Of a stretch of DNA of 64,000 nucleotides, positions 1 through 7,895 are shown one piece after another; the first letter of the stretch is position 1, and each line of letters starts with the position of its first letter. The DNA comes from Kitasatospora sp. Root107 (GTDB taxonomy: Bacteria; Actinomycetota; Actinomycetes; Streptomycetales; Streptomycetaceae): positions 1 to 64,000 of the forward strand of contig NZ_LMCT01000067.1 of the NCBI RefSeq assembly GCF_001424875.1, given 5' to 3'. Below the pieces are notes generated by a model. The model ran no database searches. It was not told the origin of the DNA and was given only the letters and a program-made list of their open reading frames with translations. The position numbers and the translations under genes were made by a program.

Positions 1-66
1 GCTAAGCCTCATAGCGCCGATGGTACTGCAGGGGGGACCCTGTGGGAGAGTAGGACGCCGCCGAAC
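1..66 (+). rRNA. rrf: 5S ribosomal RNA, 3' portion (cut by window edge)
   Basis: The sequence from base 1 matches the second half of an actinobacterial 5S rRNA: GGTACTGCAGGGGGGACCC followed by GTGGGAGAGTAGGACGCCGC and the terminal CCGAAC. The 5' half, and presumably the 16S and 23S genes, lie left of the window. A strong hairpin terminator follows at once, so this is the end of an rRNA operon. Confidence 0.93.
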
Positions 67-76
67 AATCTTTAGT

Positions 77-112
77 CAGAAAGCCCCGCCGGGTAACCGG
101 TGGGGCTTTCTG
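77..112 (+). terminator. rRNA operon intrinsic terminator
   Basis: A 16-bp stem (77-92 pairs with 97-112, one G-U wobble) has a GTAA loop. The 3' arm ends in CTTTCTG and is followed by a T-containing stretch. It lies 10 bases past the 5S end and separates the rRNA operon from the sigma-factor gene. Confidence 0.85.
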
Positions 113-176
113 CATTTCCGGACCAAGGCACCTGTCCAGTTGCCTCGGCGTTCCGTCCACGGCACACTGGCCCGTC

Positions 177-896
177 ATGGGCGGTGACCGAGAGCACGAG
201 GCGGAGAGCGACTTCCGGGCGTTCTACGAGGGTGCCTACGGTCAGTTGGTGGCTCACCTCTATGCCCTGACCGGGGATCTCGGCGATGCGCAGGACGCTG
301 CACAGGAAGCGTTCGTGCGGGCCTGGAGTCACTGGGGCCGGCTCAGTGCGTACGAGAATCCGGTGGCCTGGGTGCGGTTGACCGGTCAGCGGATCGCGAT
401 CAGTCGGTGGCGGCGGGCCAGGACAGCGTTGCGGAGCTGGGTACGGCACGGCGAGGGGAGTCCGCTGCCCGGGCCCGGGCCGGAGTCGGTGGCGTTGGTG
501 GAGGCGTTGCGGAGGTTGCCCGAGGCGCAGCGGTCCGCGTTGGTGCTGCATCACATGGGAGGCCGGGCGGTGGCCGAGATCGCGGCCGAGGAGGGTGTCC
601 CGGTCGGGACGGTGAAGGCGCGGCTGCACCGTGGGCGGCAGGCGTTGGCCGAGCTGCTGGGGGAGGAGGAGGGCGAGGGCGGTCTGTCGCTCCGTCAGCC
701 GGATGTGCCGTCAGGCCCGATGGCCACGCCGCCGCCGTCGCCGGAGACGAGACAGCCGAAACAGACGAAACAGCCGACCGAGCAGCCACTACAGCCGCAG
801 TCCGAGCAGGGGAAGCAGGGCGCCGCCCCTGCAGTGCCGGAGCAACGGGGCGGCGGGGAGCGTAACTTGAAGAGGACGCTGAGCGCTCGTGGCTGA
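177..896 (+). CDS. ECF RNA polymerase sigma factor (SigE-family type)
   Basis: This 239-residue protein has the two-domain ECF sigma layout. Region 2 spans about residues 10-80 and contains DAQDAAQEAFVRAW, the helix that contacts core polymerase and the -10 element. Region 4 spans about 105-160, with LPEAQRSALVLHHMGG and the helix-turn-helix VPVGTVKARLHRGR. The last 70 residues are low-complexity Pro/Gln/Thr, a tail unusual for this family. It would direct transcription of a dedicated regulon. The next gene begins at or just after its stop and encodes a one-membrane-span protein, probably co-expressed and perhaps its regulator. The ATG at 177 is chosen because region 2 starts about 12 residues downstream. 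Confidence 0.85.
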   Translation: MGGDREHEAESDFRAFYEGAYGQLVAHLYALTGDLGDAQDAAQEAFVRAWSHWGRLSAYENPVAWVRLTGQRIAISRWRRARTALRSWVRHGEGSPLPGPGPESVALVEALRRLPEAQRSALVLHHMGGRAVAEIAAEEGVPVGTVKARLHRGRQALAELLGEEEGEGGLSLRQPDVPSGPMATPPPSPETRQPKQTKQPTEQPLQPQSEQGKQGAAPAVPEQRGGGERNLKRTLSARG

Positions 897-912
897 GAGG
901 GGGGCGATCACC

Positions 913-1824
913 ATGGACGACCAGGATCGTCCGGCCATCACCACCGCGCGGTTGGACGGCCTGTTCGACGGCCTGCGGGGGGAGTTGAGCGGGCTGCGGA
1001 TGCCCGAGCCCGATCAGTTGGTGGTCCGGGCGCTACGCCGTCGCCGTCGGCGGCGGGTCGAACTGACCTTTGTCGCTGGGGTGTTGGTCTCGGCCGGGGT
1101 GTGCGGTCTGGCCGGGGTGCCGGGCGGCGGTGGCGGGATAGCCGCCGAGCTGGTGGGGCCGCCGTCGTTGCGGACCATCACGCCGACCCTGGTGCTGCCG
1201 GGGCCGGGCGATTCGGTCGGACCGGTGGAGACGGTGATGCCGGTGGGGGCGACGGGTGGCGGGCTGCTGTTCGGCCGGGAGCAGCTACCGGTGAGCCAGG
1301 GGCGCTACGGTCCTTGGGGGTCACAGCTGTTGGCGGCTTCGGCGTTCGCGATGCCCACCATGCAGGGGTGTGTACCGGAGCTGGTGGACTCGTTGGGTGC
1401 CCTGCACCGCTGGGAGTTGGTGCACGGGGATGTCGGCCGGCCGAATGTGACGGCGGTGCAGTACCTGCTGGAGTTCCCCGCGGAGTCGCAGGCGGCGCAG
1501 GCGGCGGCCCGGCTGCTCGGGCCGGTGGAGTGCGCGGGGCTGGGCTGGCCGGCGGGGGAGCGGACCGACCGGGCGGTGGCGGTCGGTTCGACCAGGGTGC
1601 CGGGCCGGGTGGAGGAGTTCACCACCCGGGTGAGTGGCCGTCAGCTGGGGGTGCTGATGGTGCAGTACCAGGCCGACCGGTTCGCCGAAGCCGCAGTGCT
1701 GGACCCGGAGTTCCGGGCGGCGGCGGAACAGTTCGGTGCGGTCGGAACAGCTGCGGCCGGGACGAGTACGGGCGGTACCGGCGTGGCCGGGACGGCGTCG
1801 AGGGGTCTGACCGGTCCGGGCTGA
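913..1824 (+). CDS. Single-span membrane protein, possible partner of the ECF sigma factor
   Basis: This protein of about 303 residues has a short cytoplasmic N-terminus, an Arg-rich stretch (RRRRRRR near residues 38-44), one membrane helix (about 46-65) and a long extracytoplasmic part. I recognise no enzymatic motif. The topology resembles anti-sigma or sigma-cognate membrane proteins, but no zinc-binding HxxxCxxC motif is present, so that role is inferred from adjacency only. The ATG at 913 follows a purine-rich run (GAGAGGGGGG, 895-904). An in-frame GTG at 889 overlapping the sigma stop would add eight residues. The C-terminus is Gly/Thr/Ala-rich. Confidence 0.6.
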   Translation: MDDQDRPAITTARLDGLFDGLRGELSGLRMPEPDQLVVRALRRRRRRRVELTFVAGVLVSAGVCGLAGVPGGGGGIAAELVGPPSLRTITPTLVLPGPGDSVGPVETVMPVGATGGGLLFGREQLPVSQGRYGPWGSQLLAASAFAMPTMQGCVPELVDSLGALHRWELVHGDVGRPNVTAVQYLLEFPAESQAAQAAARLLGPVECAGLGWPAGERTDRAVAVGSTRVPGRVEEFTTRVSGRQLGVLMVQYQADRFAEAAVLDPEFRAAAEQFGAVGTAAAGTSTGGTGVAGTASRGLTGPG

Positions 1825-1936
1825 CCGGTGGCAGGAAAACCCCAAAAGTTTTCCGGTTTTCGACGCAACCTTCCTCCGTCGAGGGGCGTGTCCTGTACGT
1901 GCCGACGACGGGGCAGCGATCGCCCGGTCCAGGCCT

Positions 1937-1977
1937 CGTGGGTGCTGTGGAGAACAGGGGACTCCACAGCACCCACG
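1937..1977. repeat. Perfect 16-bp inverted repeat
   Basis: CGTGGGTGCTGTGGAG (1937-1952) is followed after nine bases by its exact reverse complement (1962-1977). No T-run follows, so it is either a U-less terminator for the sigma operon or an operator upstream of the sulfur operon. Confidence 0.6.
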
Positions 1978-2057
1978 CCGCACGTCCCCGGCCAGGGTTT
2001 CTTCCATCGGGGGAACATTCGTTGACCTGGCTCCGCAGCGCTGGAACGCTGAGGGAC

Positions 2058-2141
2058 GTGAGCCGAGCCGTGAGCCTTGTGGGCCGCCTGCACGTCGATC
2101 TCCGACGGCATGCGAGCGCGATCTGTGCCGTCTGTCGCTGA
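2058..2141 (+). CDS. Putative cysteine-responsive leader peptide
   Basis: A 27-codon ORF (GTG at 2058; an alternative GTG at 2070 gives 23 codons) ends in RLHVDLRRHASAICAVCR. This is the shape of the small 'putative leader peptides' found upstream of sulfur-assimilation operons in actinomycetes: a basic stretch with RxHVDLRR, then Ala-Ser-Ala and a Cys-containing end. The two Cys codons near the stop suggest that ribosome stalling under cysteine shortage controls the downstream operon. GAGGGA at 2051-2056 could serve the 2070 start better than 2058. Family resemblance is from memory; control by cysteine is inferred. Confidence 0.75.
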   Translation: MSRAVSLVGRLHVDLRRHASAICAVCR

Positions 2142-2321
2142 CGACGACGCACCGCCCGCCCCTGCCCGGCCGCCGTTCTCCCGGCGCTCCGTGACACCGC
2201 ATCGCTGACCGCGTACCCACGTCCGCCCCGTCTCCCGGGCGGGCTGTTCGACGATCCCGAAGCCCCATCGACCGTCTCGGCGGTCGGGCGCTCCCTGCTG
2301 CCCGTAAAGGACCACATCCCC
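2142..2321 (+). promoter_or_regulatory. Leader/attenuator region of the organosulfur operon
   Basis: Between the leader-peptide stop and the binding-protein gene lie a GC-rich stem (CCGCCC 2223-2228 with GGGCGG 2237-2242) followed by CTGTTCG, and a smaller one (CGACCG 2269-2274 with CGGTCG 2281-2286) ending about 20 bases before the ribosome-binding site AAAGGA (about 2306-2311). The arrangement would suit transcription attenuation or SD masking. Confidence 0.45.
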
Positions 2322-3338
2322 ATGGCCTCCACCACCTCCAGGCGCACCTTCCTCGCACTGGCCGCCGTCGGCGCGGCGTCCGCCGCCTGCGGCCGGGCCA
2401 CCGCCACCGGGGGCGGCGGGGGGAGCGAGACCAAGAAGCTTCGCTACCAGGGCTGGGCCGGGCAGGTCACGCTGCCCGAACTGGCCGAGGATCTCGGCTA
2501 CTTCGGCGATGTGAAGCTGGAGTGGGTCGGCAACACGATCAGCGGCCCGCAGGACATCCAGTCGGCGGCCACCGGCCAGACCGACTTCGGCGGCGCGTTC
2601 AACGGCGCGGTGGTGAAGCTGATCGCGGCGGGCGCCCCGGTGAAGGCGGTGATCAGCTACTACGGCGTGGACGAGTTCACCTTCAGCGGTTACTACGTGC
2701 TGGAGGACAGCCCGATCCGGTCGGCCCGGGACCTGCAGGGCAAGAAGGTCGGGATGAACACCCTGGGCGCGCACAGCGAGGCGATGCTCGACATCTACCT
2801 GCAGCGCAACGGGCTCTCGGCCGGCGAGATCGGCAAGGTCGAGCCGATCGTGATCCCACCGGTGAACAGCGAGCAGACGCTGCGTCAGAAGCAGATCGAG
2901 GTCGCGGTCCTGAGCAGCATCCTGCGTGACAAGGCGCTGGCGACGGGCGGGATCCGGTCGCTGTTCAGCGACTACGAGCTGCTCGGCAAGTTCAGCGCGG
3001 GCACCTTCGTGCTGACCAGCCGCTTCCTGAAGCAGAATCCGGAGACCTCCCGGGTCTTCGTCACCGGTGTGGCCAAGGCGATCGAGTGGGCCAGGACCAC
3101 GCCGCGCGAGGAGGTGATCGCCCGCAGCACCGAGATCATCCGGAAGCGGGGACGGAACGAGGACACCGCCACTCTCAAGTACTGGCGCTCGACCGGTGTC
3201 GCGGAGACCGGCGGGCGGATCAACGACCAGGAGTTCCAGCTCTGGATCGACTGGCTGGTCTCGCACGGCGACATCAAGGCGGGCCAGGTCAAGCCTGCCG
3301 ACCTCTACACCAACGAGTTCAACAAGTACGGGGGTTGA
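2322..3338 (+). CDS. ABC transporter substrate-binding lipoprotein (SsuA/TauA/NrtA-like)
   Basis: This 338-residue exported solute receptor probably captures a sulfonate or related organosulfur anion for the two transporter subunits encoded next. The N-terminus has twin arginines (SRRTFLALAAV) and a lipobox-like SAAC with the anchoring Cys near residue 23, then a Gly-rich linker. The mature part reads like the NMT1/SsuA fold: LPELAEDLGYF, then a two-lobe alpha/beta pattern with SGPQDIQSAATGQTDFGG. Substrate identity is inferred from the TauD-like dioxygenase, the leader peptide and the flavin monooxygenase nearby; nitrate or another anion is not excluded by fold alone. AAAGGA lies about ten bases upstream of the ATG. 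Confidence 0.85.
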   Translation: MASTTSRRTFLALAAVGAASAACGRATATGGGGGSETKKLRYQGWAGQVTLPELAEDLGYFGDVKLEWVGNTISGPQDIQSAATGQTDFGGAFNGAVVKLIAAGAPVKAVISYYGVDEFTFSGYYVLEDSPIRSARDLQGKKVGMNTLGAHSEAMLDIYLQRNGLSAGEIGKVEPIVIPPVNSEQTLRQKQIEVAVLSSILRDKALATGGIRSLFSDYELLGKFSAGTFVLTSRFLKQNPETSRVFVTGVAKAIEWARTTPREEVIARSTEIIRKRGRNEDTATLKYWRSTGVAETGGRINDQEFQLWIDWLVSHGDIKAGQVKPADLYTNEFNKYGG

Positions 3339-3342
3339 GAGC

Positions 3343-4149
3343 ATGACTGCCCACATCAGTTTCCACCAGGTGACCAAGACCTTCCCGATCAAGGACGGGA
3401 CCGAGTTCACCGCCCTGGACCGGGTCGATCTGGACGTCGCCGCAGGTGAGTTCGTGGTGATCGTCGGACCGAGCGGCTGCGGGAAGTCGACTCTGCTGGA
3501 TCTGGCAGGTGGGCTGACGAAGCCCACCGAGGGCCGGATCCTGCTGGACGGCCGCCCGGTCACCGGGCCCGGCCTGGACCGCAGCGTGGTGTTCCAGCAG
3601 TACGCGCTGCTGCCGTGGCGGACCGCGCAGGGCAACGTCGAGTTCGGGCTGGAGGCGGTCGGGGTCCCTCGTCGTCAACGGGCGGCGCTGGCCCGGGAGT
3701 ACCTCGATCTGGTCGGTCTGACCGGTTTTGAGGACCGGCATCCGCACGAGCTGTCCGGTGGGATGAAGCAGCGGGTGGCGATCGCCCGCAGCCTGGCGTA
3801 CGACCCGGGGGTGCTGCTGATGGACGAGCCGTTCGCGGCGTTGGACGCGCAGACCAGGGAGCTGCTCCAGGACGAGCTGCTGCGGATCTGGGAGCGCACG
3901 GGCAAGACGGTCGTGTTCATCACGCATGGCATCGAGGAGGCGGTCTACCTCGGCCAGCGGGTGGCGGTGCTGACCTCCCGTCCGGGCCGGGTGAAGGAGG
4001 TGGTCCCGATCGACCTGGGCGAGCGGACCAAGGCACAGGACCTGCGCTCCGCACCGGAGTTCGCCCGGTACCGGCACGAGATCTGGAGCCTCCTGCACGA
4101 CGAGGTCAGCCGGGCGCAGCAGTTGGAGCGAGAGGTGGCCCACGTATGA
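3343..4149 (+). CDS. ABC transporter ATP-binding protein (SsuB/TauB-like)
   Basis: This 268-residue cytoplasmic ATPase energises the importer. Walker A is GPSGCGKST, the Q-loop lies in VVFQQYALLPW, the signature is LSGGMKQR, Walker B is VLLMDEPFAALD, and the switch His is in VFITHGIEEA. These match the nitrate/sulfonate/taurine ATPase class. The start ATG is four bases after the receptor stop, which suggests translational coupling; a longer upstream reading frame has no support. Its 3' end overlaps the permease start by ATGA. Confidence 0.92.
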   Translation: MTAHISFHQVTKTFPIKDGTEFTALDRVDLDVAAGEFVVIVGPSGCGKSTLLDLAGGLTKPTEGRILLDGRPVTGPGLDRSVVFQQYALLPWRTAQGNVEFGLEAVGVPRRQRAALAREYLDLVGLTGFEDRHPHELSGGMKQRVAIARSLAYDPGVLLMDEPFAALDAQTRELLQDELLRIWERTGKTVVFITHGIEEAVYLGQRVAVLTSRPGRVKEVVPIDLGERTKAQDLRSAPEFARYRHEIWSLLHDEVSRAQQLEREVAHV

Positions 4150-5018
4150 GCACCGACCTGAGCACTGACCTCAGCACCGACCTGAGGACTGCACCGTCGA
4201 TCAGCCTGCCGACCCCGAAGACGCTCGCTCCGGCGCGCCGCCCGTCCCGGTTGCCCGGGCTACTGTTCACCGCCGTCACCAAGTCGGTGGCGATCGCGCT
4301 GCTGCTGGTGATCTGGGAGCTGGCGCCGCGCTTCGACCTGGTGGACCGGACCTTCCTGCCCCCGGCCAGCGAGGTGCTGGACGCCTGGATCGGCCTGTTG
4401 AACAGTGGTCAGCTGGCGGTCAACACCTGGGCCAGCCTGGCCCGTTCGCTCAGTGGTTTCGGCCTGGCGGTGGCGATCGGCGTGCCGCTCGGCCTGCTGA
4501 TCGGCTGGTACCGACCGGTGGCCAATCTGCTCAGCCCGTTGCTCGAACTGTTCCGCAACACCGCCGCGTTGGCACTGCTGCCGGTTTTCGTGCTGATCCT
4601 CGGGATCGGGGAGACTTCCAAGATCTCGATCGTGCTGTACGCCTGCCTGTGGCCGATCCTGCTGAACACCATCAGCGCCGTACGCAGCGTCGACCCCACT
4701 CTGCTGCGGCTGGCCCGTTCGCTGGACCTGTCGCCGGTGCGGCTGTTCCAGAAGGTGATCCTGCCCGCCTCGGTGCCGGTGGTGTTCACCGGCATCCGGC
4801 TGGCGGGGGCGGTGTCGATCCTGGTGCTGGTCGCGGCCGAGATGGTCGGTGCGAAGGCCGGCCTGGGCTATCTGATCAACGCTTCGCAGTACAACTTCGC
4901 GATCCCGCAGATGTACGCGGGCATCGTCACCATCTCCGTCATCGGGGTGGCCTTCAACCAGCTGCTGGTCTGGCTCGAACGCCGGTTCACCGCCTGGCGC
5001 GCCCCGCTCAACAGTTGA
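4146..5018 (+). CDS. ABC transporter permease (SsuC/TauC-like)
   Basis: This 290-residue inner-membrane subunit has about six membrane helices. It carries the BPD-transport loop that docks on the ATPase: LARSLDLSPVRLFQKVILPA, followed by SVPVVFTGIRLA. The N-terminus is odd: STDLSTDLSTDL, encoded by imperfect 12-base tandem repeats from 4149, looks variable and dispensable. An internal start after the repeats cannot be ruled out. Together with the previous two genes it forms a complete importer. Confidence 0.9.
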   Translation: MSTDLSTDLSTDLRTAPSISLPTPKTLAPARRPSRLPGLLFTAVTKSVAIALLLVIWELAPRFDLVDRTFLPPASEVLDAWIGLLNSGQLAVNTWASLARSLSGFGLAVAIGVPLGLLIGWYRPVANLLSPLLELFRNTAALALLPVFVLILGIGETSKISIVLYACLWPILLNTISAVRSVDPTLLRLARSLDLSPVRLFQKVILPASVPVVFTGIRLAGAVSILVLVAAEMVGAKAGLGYLINASQYNFAIPQMYAGIVTISVIGVAFNQLLVWLERRFTAWRAPLNS

Positions 5019-5028
5019 GGAGAGAGCC

Positions 5029-6594
5029 GTGCAGGAGCTGAGTACGGACGTGCTGGTGGTCGGGGGCGGCCCGGCCGCCACCTGGGCCGCGCTGGATGCG
5101 GCACGAGCGGGCGTGGACGTGGTCCTCGCCGACAAAGGGTACTGCGGTACCAGCGGAGCAACTGCCGCCGGGGGGACGGGAGTCTGGTACGTCGAGCCCG
5201 AACCGGCGGCGCGGGAGGCCGCGATGGCGAGCCGGGAGGCGCTGGGCGGCTACCTGGCCGGCCGCCGCTGGATGGGCCGGGTACTGGAGCGCACCTACGA
5301 CATCATGAACGAGCTGGCTGACAGCGGGAGTTACCCCTTCCCGACCGGTCCGGACGGGCGGCAGCTGCGCAACGGCCTGCAGGGGCCCGAGTACATGCGC
5401 CGGATGCGGATCAGGATCAGGCGGGCCGGGGTGCGGGTGCTCGACCACAGCCCGGTGACCGAACTGCTCACCGCCGCCGACGGATCGGTGGCGGGAGCGG
5501 CGGGGTACCGGCGCCAGGAGGGCCACGGCTACCGGGTCAGGGCAGGGGCGGTGGTGCTGGCCACCGGGGGCTGTGCCTTCCTCAGCAAGGCGCTCGGCAC
5601 CGACACCAACACCGGGGACGGGGCGCTGTACGCGGCCGAGGTCGGTGCGGAGATGTCGGGGATGGAGTTCTCCAACGCGTACGGCATCGCGCCCGAGCAC
5701 ACCTCGGTGACCAAGACCGCGTTCTACTCCTTCGCCACCTTCTACCAGGAGGACGGCGCGGTGTTGGAGGGCGCGGCCAGCCAGGGCGGGCGCTCGGTGA
5801 TCGCCCGTGCGCTGCTGGAGGGCAAGGTGTACTGCCGTCTGGACCGGGCGGACGAGGCGGCCAGGGCGGCGATGCGGCTGGCCCAGCCGAACTTCTTCCT
5901 CACCTTCGACCGGTTGGGTGTCGACCCCTTCACCGAGCGCTTCGCGGTCACCCTGCTCGCCGAGGGGACGGTACGCGGCACCGGTGGCATCCGGATCACC
6001 GGGGACGACTGCCGCACCACCGTGCCGGGTCTGTACGCGGCGGGCGACGCGGCCACCCGGGAGGAGATCTGCGGTGGCTTCACCGGCGGCGGCAGCCACA
6101 ACGCCGCCTGGGCGATGTCCTCCGGCAGTTGGGCGGGTCGGGGCGCGGCCGGGTACGCGCTGGCGCTGGGGGCCGGCGCGGTCGGCCGCGCCGTCAGCCC
6201 GGCCGGTGGCGCGGGGCTGCGGCCCCTCGGCAACCGGGACGCCGACGCGCGGGAGGTGATCCGGGCGGTGCAGGGAGAGGTGCTCCCGTACGACAAGAAC
6301 TACCTGCGGCACGGCGAGGTGCTGACCGGGGCGCTCGATGTGCTGGACGAGACCTGGGCACGGCTGCGCAGCGGGTTGCACGGCACCGGCCGGGAGGTCG
6401 TGGCGGCCAGGCAGGCCGCCGCGCTGACGGCCAACGCCCGCTGGATGTACCGGTCCGCGCTGGCCAGGACCGAGAGCCGGGGGATGGCCAGGCGGCTGGA
6501 CTTCCCCGAGCAGGATGCGGACCAGCACCACCGGATCGCCTCCGGCGGCCTCGACCGGGTCTGGACCCGGCCGCTGACGGCGGTGGCGGCGTGA
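5029..6594 (+). CDS. FAD-binding oxidoreductase (fumarate reductase/APS reductase alpha-like)
   Basis: This 521-residue flavoprotein has an N-terminal Rossmann motif VLVVGGGPAATWAALDAARAG and CGTSGATAAGG, which hold FAD in the FrdA/SdhA/AprA superfamily. A second FAD-contact region, GDAATREEICGGFTGGGSHN, lies near residues 340-360. The C-terminal helical part contains ARTESRGMARRLDFP, the place where FrdA homologues carry ESRGAH. It overlaps a two-cluster ferredoxin gene by four bases, so the pair probably acts as an AprAB-like electron-transfer enzyme. Its location between an organosulfur importer and a TauD homologue suggests a redox step on sulfite, APS or the imported substrate. That step is inferred, not shown. 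GAGGAGAGAG precedes the GTG start. Confidence 0.8.
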   Translation: MQELSTDVLVVGGGPAATWAALDAARAGVDVVLADKGYCGTSGATAAGGTGVWYVEPEPAAREAAMASREALGGYLAGRRWMGRVLERTYDIMNELADSGSYPFPTGPDGRQLRNGLQGPEYMRRMRIRIRRAGVRVLDHSPVTELLTAADGSVAGAAGYRRQEGHGYRVRAGAVVLATGGCAFLSKALGTDTNTGDGALYAAEVGAEMSGMEFSNAYGIAPEHTSVTKTAFYSFATFYQEDGAVLEGAASQGGRSVIARALLEGKVYCRLDRADEAARAAMRLAQPNFFLTFDRLGVDPFTERFAVTLLAEGTVRGTGGIRITGDDCRTTVPGLYAAGDAATREEICGGFTGGGSHNAAWAMSSGSWAGRGAAGYALALGAGAVGRAVSPAGGAGLRPLGNRDADAREVIRAVQGEVLPYDKNYLRHGEVLTGALDVLDETWARLRSGLHGTGREVVAARQAAALTANARWMYRSALARTESRGMARRLDFPEQDADQHHRIASGGLDRVWTRPLTAVAA

Positions 6595-6926
6595 TCGAAC
6601 TCGTCTCGCCCGAGCGCTGCATCAGCTGCGACAAGTGCATCAAGGTCTGCCCGACGGACGTCTTCGACCGGGGCGCGGACGGTATCCCGGTGATCGCCCG
6701 GCAGAGCGACTGCCAGACCTGCTTCCAGTGCGAGGCCAACTGCCCGACGGACGCCCTGTTCGTCGCCCCGCAGACCCATCCGCAGCCGCCGTTCGACGAG
6801 CTCGCGCTCGCCGAGTCCGGCCTGCTGGGCAGCTACCGGGCCCAGATCGGCTGGGGCCGGGGCCGTACCCCGGGCTCGTTGCGCGCGGTCGGCCCGGCCT
6901 TGGGCACCGCACCGATCACCTCCTGA
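6591..6926 (+). CDS. 2x[4Fe-4S] ferredoxin, AprB-like partner
   Basis: This 111-residue protein carries two classical cluster motifs, CISCDKCIKVCP (about residues 10-21) and CQTCFQCEANCP (about 45-56), and then a roughly 50-residue tail. The GTG start overlaps the flavoprotein stop (GTGA), a strong sign of a fixed stoichiometric partner. It should pass electrons to or from the FAD of the preceding subunit. AprB of APS reductases has the same plan with a C-terminal extension; here the tail is shorter and Gly/Arg-rich. No transmembrane or export signal is visible. Confidence 0.88.
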   Translation: MIELVSPERCISCDKCIKVCPTDVFDRGADGIPVIARQSDCQTCFQCEANCPTDALFVAPQTHPQPPFDELALAESGLLGSYRAQIGWGRGRTPGSLRAVGPALGTAPITS

Positions 6927-6952
6927 ACACCCGTCACGAAAGGACACGAGTC

Positions 6953-7837
6953 ATGAGTCTGGAGATTCACAAGGTCGGTGGCCGGATCGGCGCCGAGATC
7001 ACCGGGGTGGACACCTCGCGGCCGCTGGACGCGGGCACCGTGAGCCGGCTGAACGAGGCGCTGGTGGCGCACAAGGCGCTGTTCTTCCGGGAGCAGCACC
7101 TGGACGACGAAGGCCAGCTCCGGTTCGCCGCCAACTTCGGTGCGCTGACCACCGCCCACCCCACCGTCCCGTCGCTGGCCGGGCAGCCGAGCGTGCTGCC
7201 GGTGGACAGTGAGGACGGTGGCCGGGCCAACCACTGGCACACCGACGTCACCTTCGTCCGTACCCCGCCGAAGGCCAGTACGCTGCGGGCGCTGGTGGTG
7301 CCGCCTTACGGTGGCAACACGCTGATCGCCGACTCCCAGGCCGCGTACCGGGATCTGCCCGAAGCGCTGCGAGAGCTGGCCGACCGGCTGTGGGCGGTGC
7401 ACACCAACGACTACGACTACGCACAGGGCAAGGAGCTGGACGAGGCGGACGCCGAGCGCCGCCGGGTCTTCACGGCCGTCAAGTACCGGACCGCCCACCC
7501 CGTGGTGCGGGTGCACCCGGAGAGCGGTGAACGCGGGCTGTTCGTCGGCGGGTTCGCGCAACGCATTCTCGGTCTGCCGTCCGCCGAGTCGCACGACCTG
7601 CTGCGCAGCCTGCAGGCGTACGTCACCCGGCCGGAGAACGTGGTGCGCTGGCGCTGGTCGGTCGGCGACCTGGTGCTGTTCGACAACCGCTCGACCCAGC
7701 ACTACGCGCCGGACGACTACGACGACCTGCCGCGCCGGCTGCACCGGGTGACGGTGGCGGGGGACGTTCCGGTCGGGGTGAGCGGGGAGTCCAGCTACCT
7801 GATCGAGGGGGACGAGGCTCCGCACTACACCTCCTAG
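6953..7837 (+). CDS. TauD/TfdA-family Fe(II)/2-oxoglutarate dioxygenase
   Basis: This 294-residue enzyme of taurine-dioxygenase length would hydroxylate the carbon next to a sulfonate (or sulfate ester), releasing sulfite. The iron triad is visible: H96-T-D98 in NHWHTDVTF and H250 in DNRSTQHYAPDD. R265 in RRLHRVTVAG sits where TauD binds 2-oxoglutarate. An AAAGGA-like site lies in the 26-base gap after the ferredoxin gene. It is the last gene of the operon, followed by a 22-bp terminator stem. The exact substrate cannot be read from sequence. Confidence 0.88.
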   Translation: MSLEIHKVGGRIGAEITGVDTSRPLDAGTVSRLNEALVAHKALFFREQHLDDEGQLRFAANFGALTTAHPTVPSLAGQPSVLPVDSEDGGRANHWHTDVTFVRTPPKASTLRALVVPPYGGNTLIADSQAAYRDLPEALRELADRLWAVHTNDYDYAQGKELDEADAERRRVFTAVKYRTAHPVVRVHPESGERGLFVGGFAQRILGLPSAESHDLLRSLQAYVTRPENVVRWRWSVGDLVLFDNRSTQHYAPDDYDDLPRRLHRVTVAGDVPVGVSGESSYLIEGDEAPHYTS

Positions 7838-7838
7838 T

Positions 7839-7886
7839 CAACGCCGAAGGGGCGCCCACCAACCGGTGGGCGCCCCTTCGGCGTTG
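7839..7886. terminator. Bidirectional terminator between tauD-like and LLM genes
   Basis: A perfect 22-bp stem (7839-7860 with 7865-7886) has an AACC loop. It sits just after the dioxygenase stop and just before the end of the convergent monooxygenase gene, so it can serve both. Confidence 0.85.
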
Positions 7887-7895
7887 GTCAGGAGG

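Noticed and set aside
1828-2025. 65-codon plus-strand ORF after the sigma partner
   Set aside because: No ribosome-binding site, no codon bias, and it runs across the 16-bp inverted repeat.
1101-2141. Long plus-strand frame that ends at the leader-peptide stop
   Set aside because: It is antiframe to the 913-1824 gene and has Gly/Arg/Ala-rich filler composition; only the last 23-27 codons look real.
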